From Conexibacter woesei Iso977N (GTDB lineage: Bacteria > Actinomycetota > Thermoleophilia > Solirubrobacterales > Solirubrobacteraceae), in assembly GCF_000424625.1 (NCBI RefSeq), contig NZ_AUKG01000002.1, positions 1,736,001 to 1,800,000 on the forward strand: a stretch of 64,000 bases of DNA, given 5' to 3'. The position numbers and the translations under genes are program-made. Under the pieces are notes generated by a model. That model saw nothing but the letters and a program-made list of their open reading frames with translations, was not told the DNA's origin and ran no database searches. Shown piece after piece: positions 8,663 through 18,107 of the stretch (position 1 is the first letter of the stretch; each line of letters starts with the position of its first letter).

Positions 8663-9838
8663 ATGTTCAGCGAAAGCCGCCGCCTCCGTGACGAGCTGCG
8701 CACGACCCACGCACGCATCGCCGTGCTGGAGGCCGAGCGCAACGACTACCTGCGCAAGGACCGCCGTGCCGGCGTCCTGACGCTCGACGCCTTCCGGGAG
8801 GCGGCCGCCGCCGCCCTGCGCGGGACTCAGCGCCGTGGCGAGGCCGCCGCGCTCGTCCTGGTCGACATCGACGGCTTCCGCGCGCTCAACGGCCGCCGCG
8901 GCGCCGCCGCCGGCGACGAGGCGCTCGCCGCGGTCGCCCAGCGCCTGCGCGAGCTCGTGCGCGGCGGCGACGTCGTCGGCCGCACCGGCGCCGACGAGCT
9001 GGCGGTCGTCATGCCCGGCGCCAACCTCGCCGGCGCGCGCGGCGTCGCCGAGCGGCTCGTCGCGGTCCTGGAGCAGGTCGGCCCCGTGACGGTCAGCGCC
9101 GGCATCGCGGTCGACTCCGGCACCGGCCAGCTCGACGGCCTGATGGCCGACGCCTCGGCGATCCTGGAGCGCGCCCGGATCGCCGGCGGCAACCGCGTCG
9201 GCGCGCCCGGCCGCCAGCCCACCGTCGAGCCGAGCCGCGGCGCGATCGGCGCCCTGGCGCTGGCGCTGTCCGAGCGCGACCGCGGGACCGGCCAGCACGC
9301 GGAGCAGGTCGTCGCCCTTGCCGGCGCGGTCGCCCGCCGCCTCAACCTCGACGCCGAGGAGGTCGAGCGGATCGCCGCCGCCGCGCTCCTGCACGACATC
9401 GGCAAGGTCGCGGTCCCGGACTCGATCCTCTCCAAGCCCGGACCGCTCAACGACGAGGAGTGGTCGGTCATGCGCGGCCACTCGGCCGTCGGCGAGAAGA
9501 TCCTGCGCGCGGTCCCCGGCCTCGGCCCGGTCGCCCGCATGGTCCGTCACGGCCACGAGAGCTGGGACGGCAGCGGCTACCCGGACGGCCTCAGCGGCCA
9601 CGACATCCCGCTCGGCTCCCGGATCGTCCTGGCCTGCGACGCCTACGACGCGATGACCTCGACGCGCCCCTACCGCGACGCGATGTCCCACGAGGACGCG
9701 GTCGCCGAGCTGGCGGCCAAGTCCGGCACGCAGTTCGACCCGCAGGTCGTCGGCGCGCTGCTCGGCTACCTCGAGGACCGCCGCCCCGTGGACTACGCGG
9801 CGCGCCGCAGCGCCGCCGCCGCAGCAGCGGCGCGCTAG
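8663..9838 (+). CDS. Degenerate-GGDEF / HD-GYP protein (c-di-GMP phosphodiesterase)
   Basis: 391 residues. A short coiled N-terminus (about 1-35, LRDELRTTHARIAVLEAERN in adjoining parts) leads to a GGDEF-fold domain (about 62-175). Its signature reads GADEL at 109-113 instead of GG(D/E)EF, so diguanylate cyclase activity is unlikely; the GVRLVDIDGF-type metal loop is partly kept (VLVDIDGF at 66-73). The C-terminal HD-GYP domain (about 195-370) is complete: HDIGK at 244-248, HGHE at 296-299 and GYP at 305-307, so it should cleave c-di-GMP. The GGDEF part may bind GTP or act as a dimer module. It is divergent from ruvC. Start at ATG 8663 removes a low-complexity antisense stretch upstream. Confidence 0.88.
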   Translation: MFSESRRLRDELRTTHARIAVLEAERNDYLRKDRRAGVLTLDAFREAAAAALRGTQRRGEAAALVLVDIDGFRALNGRRGAAAGDEALAAVAQRLRELVRGGDVVGRTGADELAVVMPGANLAGARGVAERLVAVLEQVGPVTVSAGIAVDSGTGQLDGLMADASAILERARIAGGNRVGAPGRQPTVEPSRGAIGALALALSERDRGTGQHAEQVVALAGAVARRLNLDAEEVERIAAAALLHDIGKVAVPDSILSKPGPLNDEEWSVMRGHSAVGEKILRAVPGLGPVARMVRHGHESWDGSGYPDGLSGHDIPLGSRIVLACDAYDAMTSTRPYRDAMSHEDAVAELAAKSGTQFDPQVVGALLGYLEDRRPVDYAARRSAAAAAAAR

Positions 9839-9844
9839 GCGCGC

Positions 9845-10441
9845 CTACGCCAGCCGGGCCATCCCGCCCCACACCACGTCCATCACGCGGTCCACGAGCA
9901 CGGATCGCGGGACGTCGGTGTGGTCGGCCCACCAGTTCGCCAGCGCCTGGCAGGCGCCCGACGTCAGCTGCGCGTACATCTCGATCGCCTGGCGGTCATC
10001 GCCCTCGCCCGCCGGGACCAGCGCGACGATCGCGCCCGTCGCCTGCGCCTGGAGCCGGTCGATCAGCGGCGCCAGCTCCGGGTCGGCCGAGTCGCGGAAC
10101 AGCGCTTGCCACGCCTCGCGGCGCTCCTCGACCCAGCCGAAGAAGACGTCCACGCCCGCGCGCAGCCGCGCCTCCCCCACCAACCCCGCCGCCGCGTTGA
10201 CGGTGAAGCGCCGCGCCAGCTCCTCGGCGTGCTCCTGGATCAGCATCTCGTGCAGTTGCTGCTTGGACTCGAAGTGCTCGTAGATGAGCGCCTTCGAGGT
10301 CCCGGACGCCTTGGCGATGTCGTCCAGCGAGGACCCGTGGTAGCCCCGCTGCGCGAACACCTCCTGGGCGGCGGCGAGGATGCGCTCGCGCCGTTCGGCG
10401 GCGCTCAGACGACGGCGTGGCGGCTGGCGTTCGGAAGTCAC
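9845..10441 (-). CDS. TetR-family transcriptional regulator
   Basis: 198 residues with GTG start. N-terminal TetR HTH at about 14-60 (RRERILAAAQEVFAQRGYHG, SLDDIAKASGTSKALIYEHF, SKQQL), followed by an all-helical ligand/dimer domain with Trp-rich C-terminus (CQALANWWADHTDVPRS). The start is fixed by the HTH position and by a TAGTGT hexamer (10450-10455) 8 nt upstream with no Shine-Dalgarno. The gene is divergent from the adenylate cyclase at 10467 with only 25 bp between start codons, and the two -10-like hexamers overlap. It may thus repress itself and the cyclase; ligand unknown. Confidence 0.9.
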   Translation of the reverse strand: MTSERQPPRRRLSAAERRERILAAAQEVFAQRGYHGSSLDDIAKASGTSKALIYEHFESKQQLHEMLIQEHAEELARRFTVNAAAGLVGEARLRAGVDVFFGWVEERREAWQALFRDSADPELAPLIDRLQAQATGAIVALVPAGEGDDRQAIEMYAQLTSGACQALANWWADHTDVPRSVLVDRVMDVVWGGMARLA

Positions 10442-10449
10442 GCCACGGA

Positions 10450-10459
10450 ACACTAGGCT
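10450..10459. promoter_or_regulatory. Overlapping divergent -10 hexamers (TetR / adenylate cyclase)
   Basis: TAGTGT on the minus strand (10455-10450), 8 nt before the TetR GTG, and TAGGCT on the plus strand (10454-10459), 7 nt before the cyclase GTG. They share the TA at 10454-10455, so polymerase could occupy only one at a time. Confidence 0.55.
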
Positions 10460-10466
10460 GCCCGGC

Positions 10467-11585
10467 GTGGACTTCGCGGCCGAGGGGTTCTTCGACGGGT
10501 TGCAGGGCGCGGCGCTCGAGGAGCGCCGGGCGTTGTTGGAGTGGTTGGTCGCCGAGGGCTTCGGCGACGACCAGCTGCGCCGCGCGCACCGCCGCGGGCT
10601 GCTCGTGTTCCTCGCCGCCGAGCGCGAGGTCGGCGGCGTCCCGAAGTACACGACGACCGAGGTCGCGCAGATGGCCAACGTCGACCCGGAGCTGCTGAAG
10701 GCGCTACGCCGCGCCCACGGGCTGCCGCTGCCGGAGGCCGACGCGGTCGAGTTCACCGACGTCGACCTCGCGTCCGCCGAGACCGCGCGGCAGTTCAGCG
10801 ACCTCGGCCTCACGCAGGAGCAGATGGTCGCCACGACCCGCGTGCTCGGCCGCTCGCTCTCGACCGCCGCCGAGGCGATGCGCGCGGTGACGCTGGAGAC
10901 CGTCCTGGAGCCCGGGACGACCGAGCTGGAGCTGGCCCAGCGCTACGCCGCGCAGGTCCACGCGATCCTGCCGCTCGCCGGCCCGATGATCCTGCAGATG
11001 CTCTCCCAGCACCTGCGCAACATGGTGCAGTCGGAGATGGTCGGCGCCGCCGAGCGCCTCACCGGCCAGCTGCCGGGCGCGCGCGACCAGGCGGTCGCGT
11101 TCGCCGACCTCGTCGGCTTCACCCGCCTCGGCGAGGAGATCGCGCCGGAGGACCTCGGCAGCGTCGCCGAGCGGCTGTTCTCGATCACGCGCGAGGTCGT
11201 CGAGCCGCCGGTCCGGCTGGTCAAGACGATCGGCGACGCCGTCCTGCTGACCGCTCCGGAACCCGACGCGCTCGTGCAGACCGCGCTGGCGCTGCTGGAC
11301 GCCAGCGACGCCGAGTCCCAGCGCAGCGCGTTCCCGCAGGTCCGGGTCGGCCTCGCCTACGGGCCGACGGTCGCCCGCGGCGGCGACGTGTTCGGCCGCG
11401 CCGTGAACCTCGCCAGCCGCGTGACGACGATCGCCCGCGCCGGCTCCGTGCTCGCGACGCGCGACGTGCGCGACGCGGCGCGCGGCGACTACGCCTGGTC
11501 CTCGGCCGGCGCGCGCCGGATCAAGGGGCTGCCGGAGCCGGTGCCGCTGTACCGGGCACGACCGCTCCACGCGGAAGGTCTCTGA
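10467..11585 (+). CDS. Class III adenylate cyclase with pH-sensor-type regulatory domain
   Basis: 372 residues with GTG start. The N-terminal helical domain (about 1-190; LLEWLVAEGFGDDQLRRAHR, VPKYTTTEVAQMANV) resembles the autoinhibitory, pH-sensing domain of mycobacterial Rv1264. The C-terminal class III catalytic domain (about 205-372) keeps all six key residues: metal Asp 214 (AFADLVGFTRL) and 257 (KTIGDAVLL), purine-selecting Lys 253 and Asp 307, and Asn 314/Arg 318 (GRAVNLASRV). It should make cAMP as a homodimer. It is soluble, with no TM. Its 3' end overlaps the convergent MFS gene by 65 bp. It is divergent from TetR, sharing the promoter core. Confidence 0.92.
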   Translation: MDFAAEGFFDGLQGAALEERRALLEWLVAEGFGDDQLRRAHRRGLLVFLAAEREVGGVPKYTTTEVAQMANVDPELLKALRRAHGLPLPEADAVEFTDVDLASAETARQFSDLGLTQEQMVATTRVLGRSLSTAAEAMRAVTLETVLEPGTTELELAQRYAAQVHAILPLAGPMILQMLSQHLRNMVQSEMVGAAERLTGQLPGARDQAVAFADLVGFTRLGEEIAPEDLGSVAERLFSITREVVEPPVRLVKTIGDAVLLTAPEPDALVQTALALLDASDAESQRSAFPQVRVGLAYGPTVARGGDVFGRAVNLASRVTTIARAGSVLATRDVRDAARGDYAWSSAGARRIKGLPEPVPLYRARPLHAEGL

Positions 11586-12768
11586 CCGCTCGCACGCTGA
11601 GGCAGAGCGCCGCCGCGGCGATCCCGCAGACGCTCATCAGCGTCAGCGTCAGGTGGATCCCGATCGCGTCGGCGACCGGCGGCGCCAGCAGCATCCCGAT
11701 CGGCATCATCCCCGCGCTGGCCGCGTAGTCGTAGGACGACACGCGCGAGAGCTTGCCCTCCGGGATGTGCTCCTGCAGCGACGTCTCCCAGAGCGTGAAG
11801 AACGTGCTGACGCCGATCGCGGCGAAGAACTCGACGCACGCGATCAGGACGATCGACAGGCCGGAGCCGATGATCACCGCCTGGCAGGAGGCGAGCGCCA
11901 GCGCCGCGGCGCCGGCGCGCAGCGCGTACTTCGGGTGCCACCTGAGCAGCAGGACGTCGGCGACGATCGAACCCGCGCCGAACGCCGCCGTGACGATCGC
12001 CCACGACGTCGCGCCGCTGTACTCGTCGCGCATCAGGACCGGGCCGAGCACGAAGATCGAGGGCAGCACGATCATGTGGTAGACGAGCACCGCCAGCAGG
12101 AACGTCCAGACCCACCTGCGCGCCCGCACCTCGGTCCAGCCGCCGCGCAGGTCGGCGCCGAACGGCTCCGGGTCGCCGCGCTCGACGGTCCGCGGCCTCA
12201 GGAACAGCAGGCACGCGACGGACACCCCGAACGTCCCGGCGTCGGCCAGCAGCGCGCCGCCCTCGCCGACTGTCGCGACCAGCGCGGCGCCGAGCGCCGG
12301 CCCGACGAGCGAGCCGGTCGAGAACGTCATCCCGCGCAGCGCGTTGGCCGGCTGGATGTAGTGCGGCTGGGTGATCGTCAGCGGCAGCAGCCCGCTGAAG
12401 GCGGGCGAGAAGAACGAGTCGGCCGCGCCGAACACGGCGGTCAGCGCCGCCAGGTGCCAGACCTGCGCGTGGCCGGAGACGAGCAGCAGCCCCGCCGTCA
12501 GCTGGACCAGGAGCCGTACGAGATCGGAAGCGATCAGGATCCGCTTGCGTTCGACGCGGTCGGCGAGCACCCCGCCGATCAGCCCGAGCAGGATGAACGG
12601 CACGGTCCCGGACGCGGCGACGATCCCGACGTCGGCGACGCTGCCGCCGATCGACAGCACCGCGAACGGCAGGACGATCTGCGTGATGCGGTCGCCGACG
12701 ATCGACAGCGCCTGCCCGAGGAACAGCAGCCGGAACTGGCGCTCCTCGCGCAGAACCGCCGGGATCAT
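11521..12768 (-). CDS. MFS transporter (enterobactin-exporter/EntS-like type)
   Basis: 415 residues with about 12 hydrophobic segments. MFS hallmarks: LFLGQALSIVGDRI in TM1, the loop-2/3 motif GGVLADRVERKR near 65-76, GAADSFFSPAFSGLLP near 117-132, and PANALRGMTFSTGSLVGPAL. This pattern belongs to the MFS_3 branch (EntS, macrolide and small-molecule efflux). Substrate unknown; export of a small molecule is the best guess. The last 21 codons overlap the convergent adenylate cyclase gene. It follows yebC on the same strand by 24 bp, so the two may be cotranscribed. Start ATG gives the standard short N-terminus. Confidence 0.87.
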   Translation of the reverse strand: MIPAVLREERQFRLLFLGQALSIVGDRITQIVLPFAVLSIGGSVADVGIVAASGTVPFILLGLIGGVLADRVERKRILIASDLVRLLVQLTAGLLLVSGHAQVWHLAALTAVFGAADSFFSPAFSGLLPLTITQPHYIQPANALRGMTFSTGSLVGPALGAALVATVGEGGALLADAGTFGVSVACLLFLRPRTVERGDPEPFGADLRGGWTEVRARRWVWTFLLAVLVYHMIVLPSIFVLGPVLMRDEYSGATSWAIVTAAFGAGSIVADVLLLRWHPKYALRAGAAALALASCQAVIIGSGLSIVLIACVEFFAAIGVSTFFTLWETSLQEHIPEGKLSRVSSYDYAASAGMMPIGMLLAPPVADAIGIHLTLTLMSVCGIAAAALCLSVRAVRDLPRGAVVPGTAAPAPAAP

Positions 12769-12792
12769 GGAACCACCGGCGCCGCGGAGGCG

Positions 12793-13548
12793 CTACGAGG
12801 CCGCCATGAGGCGCTCCAGCACCTCGGCGTCGACGTCGAAGTTCGCGTGGACCGCGTCGACGTCGTCGTAGTCCTCGAGGTTGTCGATCAGCCGCAGCAG
12901 CCTCGCCGCGGTGTCCTCGTCGACCGGGACGAGCACCTTCGGCCGCTGGATGACCTCGGCGTTCTGGACCTCGATGCCGGCCTCGTCCAGCGCCGCACGC
13001 ACCGCGGTCAGGTCCGACGGCTCGGTGACGATCTCGTAGACGTCGTCGTCGAGCGAGATGTCCTCGGCGCCGGCGTCGATCGCGACCATCAGGTCGTCCT
13101 CGGTGTACTTCTCGCCGTCGACCGCGATGACGCCCTTCTTGTCGAAGTTGTAGGCCACGCTCCCCGGCTCGCCCAGCGACCCGCCACCCTTGGACAGCGC
13201 GTGGCGGACGTCCGCGCCGGTCCGGTTGCGGTTGTCGGTGACGGCCTCGATCAGCAGCGCCACGCCGCCCGGGCCGTAGCCCTCGTACATGACGTTCTCG
13301 AGCGCCGCGGCGTCGGCGCCGGCGCCCGTGCCCTTGGCGATCGCCCGCTCGATGTTGTCCTTGGGCATCGAGGCGTCCTTGGCCTTCTGGACCGCGAGCG
13401 CCAGCGACGGGTTGCCGTCGATGTCGCCCCCGCCCTCCTTGGCCGCGACCGTCACCGCGCGCGCGAGCTTGGTGAAGAGCTTGCCGCGCTTGGAGTCGAC
13501 GATCGCCTTCTTGTGCTTGATCGAGGCCCACTTGGAATGTCCGGACAT
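12793..13548 (-). CDS. yebC: YebC/PmpR-family regulatory protein
   Basis: 251 residues, full length for YebC/TACO1. Starts with the family signature MSGHSKWASIKHKK; three domains follow with SMPKDNIERAIAKGTG (about 60-75), YEGYGPGGVALLIEAVTDN (about 90-108) and RT..VR..LSKGGG..G. C-terminal motif NAEVIQRPKVLVPVD. Family members act as transcription regulators or as ribosome-associated factors that relieve stalling at proline runs. It carries a TAGAAT hexamer (13558-13563) 9 nt before the ATG. In many genomes yebC lies beside ruvC; here ruvCAB is 5 kb away with signalling genes inserted between. The MFS gene follows. Confidence 0.96.
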   Translation of the reverse strand: MSGHSKWASIKHKKAIVDSKRGKLFTKLARAVTVAAKEGGGDIDGNPSLALAVQKAKDASMPKDNIERAIAKGTGAGADAAALENVMYEGYGPGGVALLIEAVTDNRNRTGADVRHALSKGGGSLGEPGSVAYNFDKKGVIAVDGEKYTEDDLMVAIDAGAEDISLDDDVYEIVTEPSDLTAVRAALDEAGIEVQNAEVIQRPKVLVPVDEDTAARLLRLIDNLEDYDDVDAVHANFDVDAEVLERLMAAS

Positions 13549-13557
13549 ACGCCCTGC

Positions 13558-13563
13558 ATTCTA
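13558..13563 (-). promoter_or_regulatory. -10-like hexamer of yebC
   Basis: TAGAAT on the minus strand, 9 nt before the yebC ATG; only a weak AGGG lies between. Fits a leaderless or near-leaderless transcript. Confidence 0.5.
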
Positions 13564-13660
13564 GGCAGTGCGTCCGTCCTGGCACGTTGGCAGTTGCAGA
13601 GCGACGCTCACCGGCCGACTACATGGTCAGGACTGGGGGTCGTACGCCCTCGTCCAGGGG

Positions 13661-15991
13661 ATGAGAACCACTTTGGCCAGCTCGCGCGCCACACCGCCGT
13701 CGTCACGCCTCTCGGGCCGGAGCGCCCGCGTGTTCAACCTGCTGACCGGTGCCGCGATCGCGCTCGGCCTCGCCGATCTCGCGATCCTGGCGGGCGTCCG
13801 GCTGGCGTCGCCGGCGGTCGGGACGATCGCGCTGCCGTTGGCCACCGGCGCGATCGCCGGCGGCCTGGCCGCGATCCGCCTCGGCGCCTCGAGGGGGGAC
13901 CGCAGGCTCTGGGTCCTGCTGTTCGCCGGGCTCGCGCTGTCGTTCGCGGGCGGTGTCGTGAGCGCCGCGACCGGCAACCACGTCGACCACACCGGCGTGG
14001 CGGACATCCTCTGGCTCGCCGCCTACCCGCCGTGGTACGCGGCGCTGATCGTGATCTCGCGCCACTACCTCGGCGGCGCGCACAGGTCGTTCTGGCTCGA
14101 CGGGCTGCTGATCGGCCTTGCCTCGGCGACCTACGTCGCGGCGCTGTTCCTGAAGGACCTGGTCGGGCTCTCGCAGACGACGCTGATCGTCACCGTCGCC
14201 TACCCGGCGGCCGACCTCGCGCTGCTCGGGATCCTCTTCGGCACGCTGCTGATGATCGGCCGGCCCTCGCCCCAGGGCCTGGTCCTGGCCGGCGGCCTGC
14301 TGTTCACGCTGGCCTCCGACACGCTGCGGACCGTCGCGCTGAGCGGCGGGCACACGCACGCGACGGGCGCGATGTCGTGCGCCTGGGCGCTGGGGCTGCT
14401 GGGCCTGGCGAGCGCGTCGTGGGCGCGCCCCGCGCCGGGCCGCGTGCTGCCGGTCGGCGGCTGGTGGGAGCTGACGTCGCCTGCGTGCATCGCGTCGCTG
14501 GCGTGCGGGATCCTGGTCGCGGGCCACTGGGTCGTGCTGCCGGACGCCGCGGTCGTCCTGGCCGCCGCGACGTTCGCCTGCGCGCTGGCGCGGCTGGTCT
14601 GGACGCTGCGCGAGGTGCGCTCGCTGGCGCTGCACCGCCGCGAGGCGCTGACCGACGACCTCACCGGCCTGCCCAACCGCCGCGCGCTGTTCCGGGAGCT
14701 GGAGGTGCTGACCGCCGCGGGCGAGTCGTCCTCGCGCCACTTCGCGCTGCTGCAGCTGGACCTCGACGGCTTCAAGGAGCTCAACGACACTCTCGGCCAC
14801 CACGCCGGCGACGACCTGCTGATCGCGGTCTCGCGGCGGCTGGAGGCCGTCTGCCCGGGCACGCTGGCGCGGCTCGGCGGCGACGAGTTCGCCGCGATCG
14901 TGCCGGACGGATCCGACGCGTCGGTGGTCGCCGCCGCCGTCGGCGAGGCGCTGCACACGCCGATCGACATCGAGGGCGTGGGCGTCGCGGTGAACGCGAG
15001 CGTCGGCATCGCGCACTTCCCGCAGGACGCGCACGACTCGCGCGAGCTGGCGCGGCGCGCCGACGTCGCGATGTACGACGCCAAGCGCCTGGGCACCGTC
15101 GTCGCGGGCTACACGGCCGAGCACGACGAGCACTCGCTGGATCGCCTGGCGCTGGCCGGCGACCTGCGCAACGCCTTCGACCGCGACGAGCTGTGGCTGG
15201 CCTTCCAGCCGCAGGTCGACATCGCGACCGGCCGGATCTCGGGCGCCGAGGCGCTGATCCGCTGGCGCCATCCGTCGCGCGGCGAGATCCCGCCGGGCGT
15301 GCTGCTGCCGATCGCCGAGCGCACCGGCCTGATGCCGCAGCTGACGCTGTGGGTCCTGGAGCGCGCGATCGCGCAGGCGGCGCAGTGGCGGCGGGCCGGG
15401 CTCGACATCCGCATCGGGGTGAACGTCAGCGCGATCGTGCTGGTCGACGCCACGCTGCCGGACCGGATCGCCTCGACGCTGGCGTCGCACGCGCTGACGC
15501 CGGAGAACCTGTGCGTCGAGGTCACCGAGGACGCGGTCATGGCCGACACGTCCCGGGCGATCGCGATCCTGGACCGGATCAAGAAGTCCGGCGTGGAGAT
15601 CTCGGTCGACGACTTCGGGACCGGGCAGTCGTCCCTGGAGCAGCTCAAGAACGTGCCGGCCGACGAGCTGAAGCTGGATCGCTCGTTCGTGCTGGGGATG
15701 GTCGACGACCCGCAGGACGCGGCGATCGTCGGCTCGGTCGTGGGGCTGGGACGCGCCTTGGGGTTGCGGGTCGTCGCCGAGGGCGTCGAGACGCCCCAGG
15801 TCTGGCAGCGCCTGGCCGACCTCGGCTGCGACGTCGCCCAGGGCTTCGGCCTGGCCCGCCCGATGCCCGCCGCGCAGTTCGAGCGCTGGGCCCGCGAGCC
15901 GAGCGACCGCGCCCGCCTGCTCGTGCCGGATCTGCACACGTCGCGCTCGTCCTGGCGCCCGCGGGCGCGTTCGCGCGACCGCGTCGCCTAG
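13661..15991 (+). CDS. Membrane GGDEF-EAL protein (c-di-GMP synthesis/breakdown)
   Basis: 776 residues. About nine hydrophobic segments occupy residues 25-320, forming a sensory membrane domain of no family I can name. GGDEF domain: [13 protein letters not shown] at its start, [22 protein letters not shown], and an intact LGGDEF near 406-411; the I-site is not evident. EAL domain: [10 protein letters not shown], then EAL near 529-531 ([11 protein letters not shown]), VNVSAI, EVTED and [14 protein letters not shown] near 649. The metal and general-base residues are kept, so both halves look active. Such proteins set local c-di-GMP in response to a membrane cue. ATG 13661 precedes a basic, Ser-rich leader before TM1. 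Confidence 0.9.
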   Translation: MRTTLASSRATPPSSRLSGRSARVFNLLTGAAIALGLADLAILAGVRLASPAVGTIALPLATGAIAGGLAAIRLGASRGDRRLWVLLFAGLALSFAGGVVSAATGNHVDHTGVADILWLAAYPPWYAALIVISRHYLGGAHRSFWLDGLLIGLASATYVAALFLKDLVGLSQTTLIVTVAYPAADLALLGILFGTLLMIGRPSPQGLVLAGGLLFTLASDTLRTVALSGGHTHATGAMSCAWALGLLGLASASWARPAPGRVLPVGGWWELTSPACIASLACGILVAGHWVVLPDAAVVLAAATFACALARLVWTLREVRSLALHRREALTDDLTGLPNRRALFRELEVLTAAGESSSRHFALLQLDLDGFKELNDTLGHHAGDDLLIAVSRRLEAVCPGTLARLGGDEFAAIVPDGSDASVVAAAVGEALHTPIDIEGVGVAVNASVGIAHFPQDAHDSRELARRADVAMYDAKRLGTVVAGYTAEHDEHSLDRLALAGDLRNAFDRDELWLAFQPQVDIATGRISGAEALIRWRHPSRGEIPPGVLLPIAERTGLMPQLTLWVLERAIAQAAQWRRAGLDIRIGVNVSAIVLVDATLPDRIASTLASHALTPENLCVEVTEDAVMADTSRAIAILDRIKKSGVEISVDDFGTGQSSLEQLKNVPADELKLDRSFVLGMVDDPQDAAIVGSVVGLGRALGLRVVAEGVETPQVWQRLADLGCDVAQGFGLARPMPAAQFERWAREPSDRARLLVPDLHTSRSSWRPRARSRDRVA

Positions 15992-16061
15992 GCGCGGCTA
16001 CGAGTACACGGGCGCGCACGTAGGGCCCGGCGGGCCGATATTCGCCCCCCCTCGCGCTTGT

Positions 16062-17381
16062 TCAGGCGCGGCCGAGGGTCGCCGTTGCGCGGAGGCCGCC
16101 GAAGCGGTCGGAGTCGCTGAGCTTCAGCGTGCCGCCGTGGCGGTGGGCCTGGGCGGCGGCGATCGCGAGGCCGAGGCCGGAGCCGGGGCCGCGGGCCGAG
16201 CTGGCGCGGCCGAAGCGGGTCAGGGCGAGGTCGCGTTCGTGCGCGGGGATGCCGGGGCCGTCGTCCTCGACGTCGAGCCGGTGGTCTCCGACGGTGACGA
16301 CGACGTGCGGGCCGCCGTGGCGGGCGGCGTTCTCGACCAGGTTGTCCAACAACGCGCGGAGGCCGTCGGGATCGCCGACGTAGGGCGCGGTGTGGCCGGG
16401 CGCGTCGAGGTCGATCGTCGTCTCCGGATGGCGGCGGCGGGCGGCGGTGACAGCGGCGTCGGCGAAGTCGACCAGGTCGAGTCCTTCGACCTGCTGCGGC
16501 GGGCCGCTGCTGCCGCGGGCGAGCGCCTGGAGCTGTTCGACGAGCGTCCCGATCCGCATCAGCTCGGCGTCGGCGGCGTCGAGCGCCTCGCGGTCCCCGG
16601 CGCGGGCCGCGGCGAGGTTGACCGACAGGCTCGTCAGCGGCGTGCGCAGCTCGTGCCCGGCGTCGGCGGCGAAGGCGCGCGCGGCCTCCAGCGCGGCGGC
16701 GCGGTCGGCGTGCGCGCGCTCCAGGCGGGCGAGCATCGCGTTGAGGTCGGCGCCGAGCTCGTCGACCTCGGCGACGCCCGCGTCGGCGGGCACGCGCGCC
16801 GTGGCGTCGCCGGTCCCGGTGCCGACCGTGCGCGCGGCGGTGCGCAGGCGGTCGAGGGGGCGCAGCGCTGCGCGGGTGAGCGTGCGGGCCAGGAGCGCCG
16901 AACCGGCGAGCGCGATCAAGGCCACCAGGAACACGATCCGGCCCAGGCGCGCCGCGCGGTCGCGCAGCGGTTGCAGCCGCGCGGCGGCCTGGAGCGTGCG
17001 GCCGCCCGCGATCGTGCGTGACACCACGCGCCAGTCCTGGCCGCCGGCGTGGACGGTCTCGGGGTGCTCCTGCGCGCCCGCGGCGTCCGGGAAGTCGTCC
17101 GGGACCGCGGCGCCGCCGTGCTGGACCGTGACGCCGTTGCCGGCGACGACGCGGACGAATCGGTCCTCGTCCGGGCCGACGGCCGCCCCCTGCGTCCCGC
17201 GGACGGCGAGCAGCGCGGGCTTGGCGCGGCGGTCGACGACGCGCTTGAGGTCGCCGTCGAGCGTCGTGCGGTCGGTCCTCGCGGCGATCACGACGACGGC
17301 CACGCCCGCGACCGCGAGGCAGATCGCGACCGCCGCGACGGCCGCCAGCGCGACGCGGGCGCTCAGGCTCGACGGTCTCAC
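16062..17381 (-). CDS. HAMP-domain sensor histidine kinase
   Basis: 439 residues, GTG start. TM1 at about 10-30, an outer sensor region of about 110 residues, TM2 near 148-168, HAMP (about 170-225; [16 protein letters not shown]), HisKA with the phospho-His near 240 ([17 protein letters not shown]), and HATPase_c with N box [12 protein letters not shown]1 [12 protein letters not shown] and G2 [18 protein letters not shown]. All catalytic motifs are intact. The GTG overlaps the stop of the response regulator by 4 bp (GTGA), so it is translationally coupled. The pair resembles the MprAB/TrcRS type of actinobacterial envelope-stress systems; the secreted protein upstream (18108-18593) may be its signal or target. 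Confidence 0.92.
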   Translation of the reverse strand: MRPSSLSARVALAAVAAVAICLAVAGVAVVVIAARTDRTTLDGDLKRVVDRRAKPALLAVRGTQGAAVGPDEDRFVRVVAGNGVTVQHGGAAVPDDFPDAAGAQEHPETVHAGGQDWRVVSRTIAGGRTLQAAARLQPLRDRAARLGRIVFLVALIALAGSALLARTLTRAALRPLDRLRTAARTVGTGTGDATARVPADAGVAEVDELGADLNAMLARLERAHADRAAALEAARAFAADAGHELRTPLTSLSVNLAAARAGDREALDAADAELMRIGTLVEQLQALARGSSGPPQQVEGLDLVDFADAAVTAARRRHPETTIDLDAPGHTAPYVGDPDGLRALLDNLVENAARHGGPHVVVTVGDHRLDVEDDGPGIPAHERDLALTRFGRASSARGPGSGLGLAIAAAQAHRHGGTLKLSDSDRFGGLRATATLGRA

Positions 17382-18097
17382 GGCTCGGCCCGCAGGACGA
17401 AGCCGACGCCGCGGACGGTCTGGATCAGCCGCGGCTCGCCCTCGGCCTCGAGCTTGCGGCGCAGGTAGCCGACGAACACGTCCACCACGTTGCCCTCGAC
17501 GGCGAAGTCGTAGCCCCAGACCTGCTGGAGCAGCTGCTCGCGCGACAGGACGATCCCGGTGTGGCGGGCCAGCGCCTCCAGGAGGTCGAACTCGCGGCGG
17601 GTCAGGTCGATCGCCCGCGCGCCGCGCCGCGCCGTGCGGTCCGCGAGGACGACCGTGAGGTCGCCGGCGACGAGGTCGTCCGGGCACTCGGTGGCGGGCG
17701 TGGCCGCGGCCGCGTGCTCCTCGGCCGCCCGGCGCAGCAGCGCGCGCAGCCGCGCGACCAGCTCGGCGAACGCGAACGGCTTGACGAGGTAGTCGTCGGC
17801 GCCGGCCTGCAGGCCCGCGACGCGGTCGTCGACCTCGTCGCGCGCGCTGAGGATCAGGATCGGCACGCGGTCGCCGCCGGCGCGCAGGCGCGCGCAGACC
17901 GCGCGGCCGTTGAGGTCGGGCATCGCGACGTCGAGGACGATCGCGTCGGGCGCGAACGCCGCCGCCTCGCGCAGACCGGAGCGGCCGCCGTCGGCCGTGC
18001 GCACGGCGAAGCCCTCGCCGCGCAGCGCGCGGTCGAGGGCCTCGCGGATCGCGGCGTCGTCGTCGACGACGAGGACGCGCGGCGACGACGGGCTCAT
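17378..18097 (-). CDS. OmpR/PhoB-family response regulator
   Basis: 239 residues from ATG 18097. Receiver domain 7-118: acidic pocket VVDDDAA near 11-16, phospho-acceptor D56 ([12 protein letters not shown]), switch Thr/Ser ([12 protein letters not shown]) and K106 ([10 protein letters not shown]). The C-terminal winged helix runs from about 145 to 239 ([56 protein letters not shown]). This is the kinase at 16062-17381's partner, overlapping it by 4 bp. A TTG nine bases upstream (18106) could also serve as start. The receiver and effector are both complete, so it should act as a phosphorylation-dependent DNA-binding regulator. Confidence 0.93.
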   Translation of the reverse strand: MSPSSPRVLVVDDDAAIREALDRALRGEGFAVRTADGGRSGLREAAAFAPDAIVLDVAMPDLNGRAVCARLRAGGDRVPILILSARDEVDDRVAGLQAGADDYLVKPFAFAELVARLRALLRRAAEEHAAAATPATECPDDLVAGDLTVVLADRTARRGARAIDLTRREFDLLEALARHTGIVLSREQLLQQVWGYDFAVEGNVVDVFVGYLRRKLEAEGEPRLIQTVRGVGFVLRAEP

Positions 18098-18107
18098 GGC
18101 CTCCAAC

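Noticed and set aside
11653-16023. Very long open frame on the plus strand across several genes
   Set aside because: Its product is Arg/Gly/Pro/Ala low complexity without any domain and runs antisense to the MFS and yebC genes. Long shadow frames are expected at this GC content.
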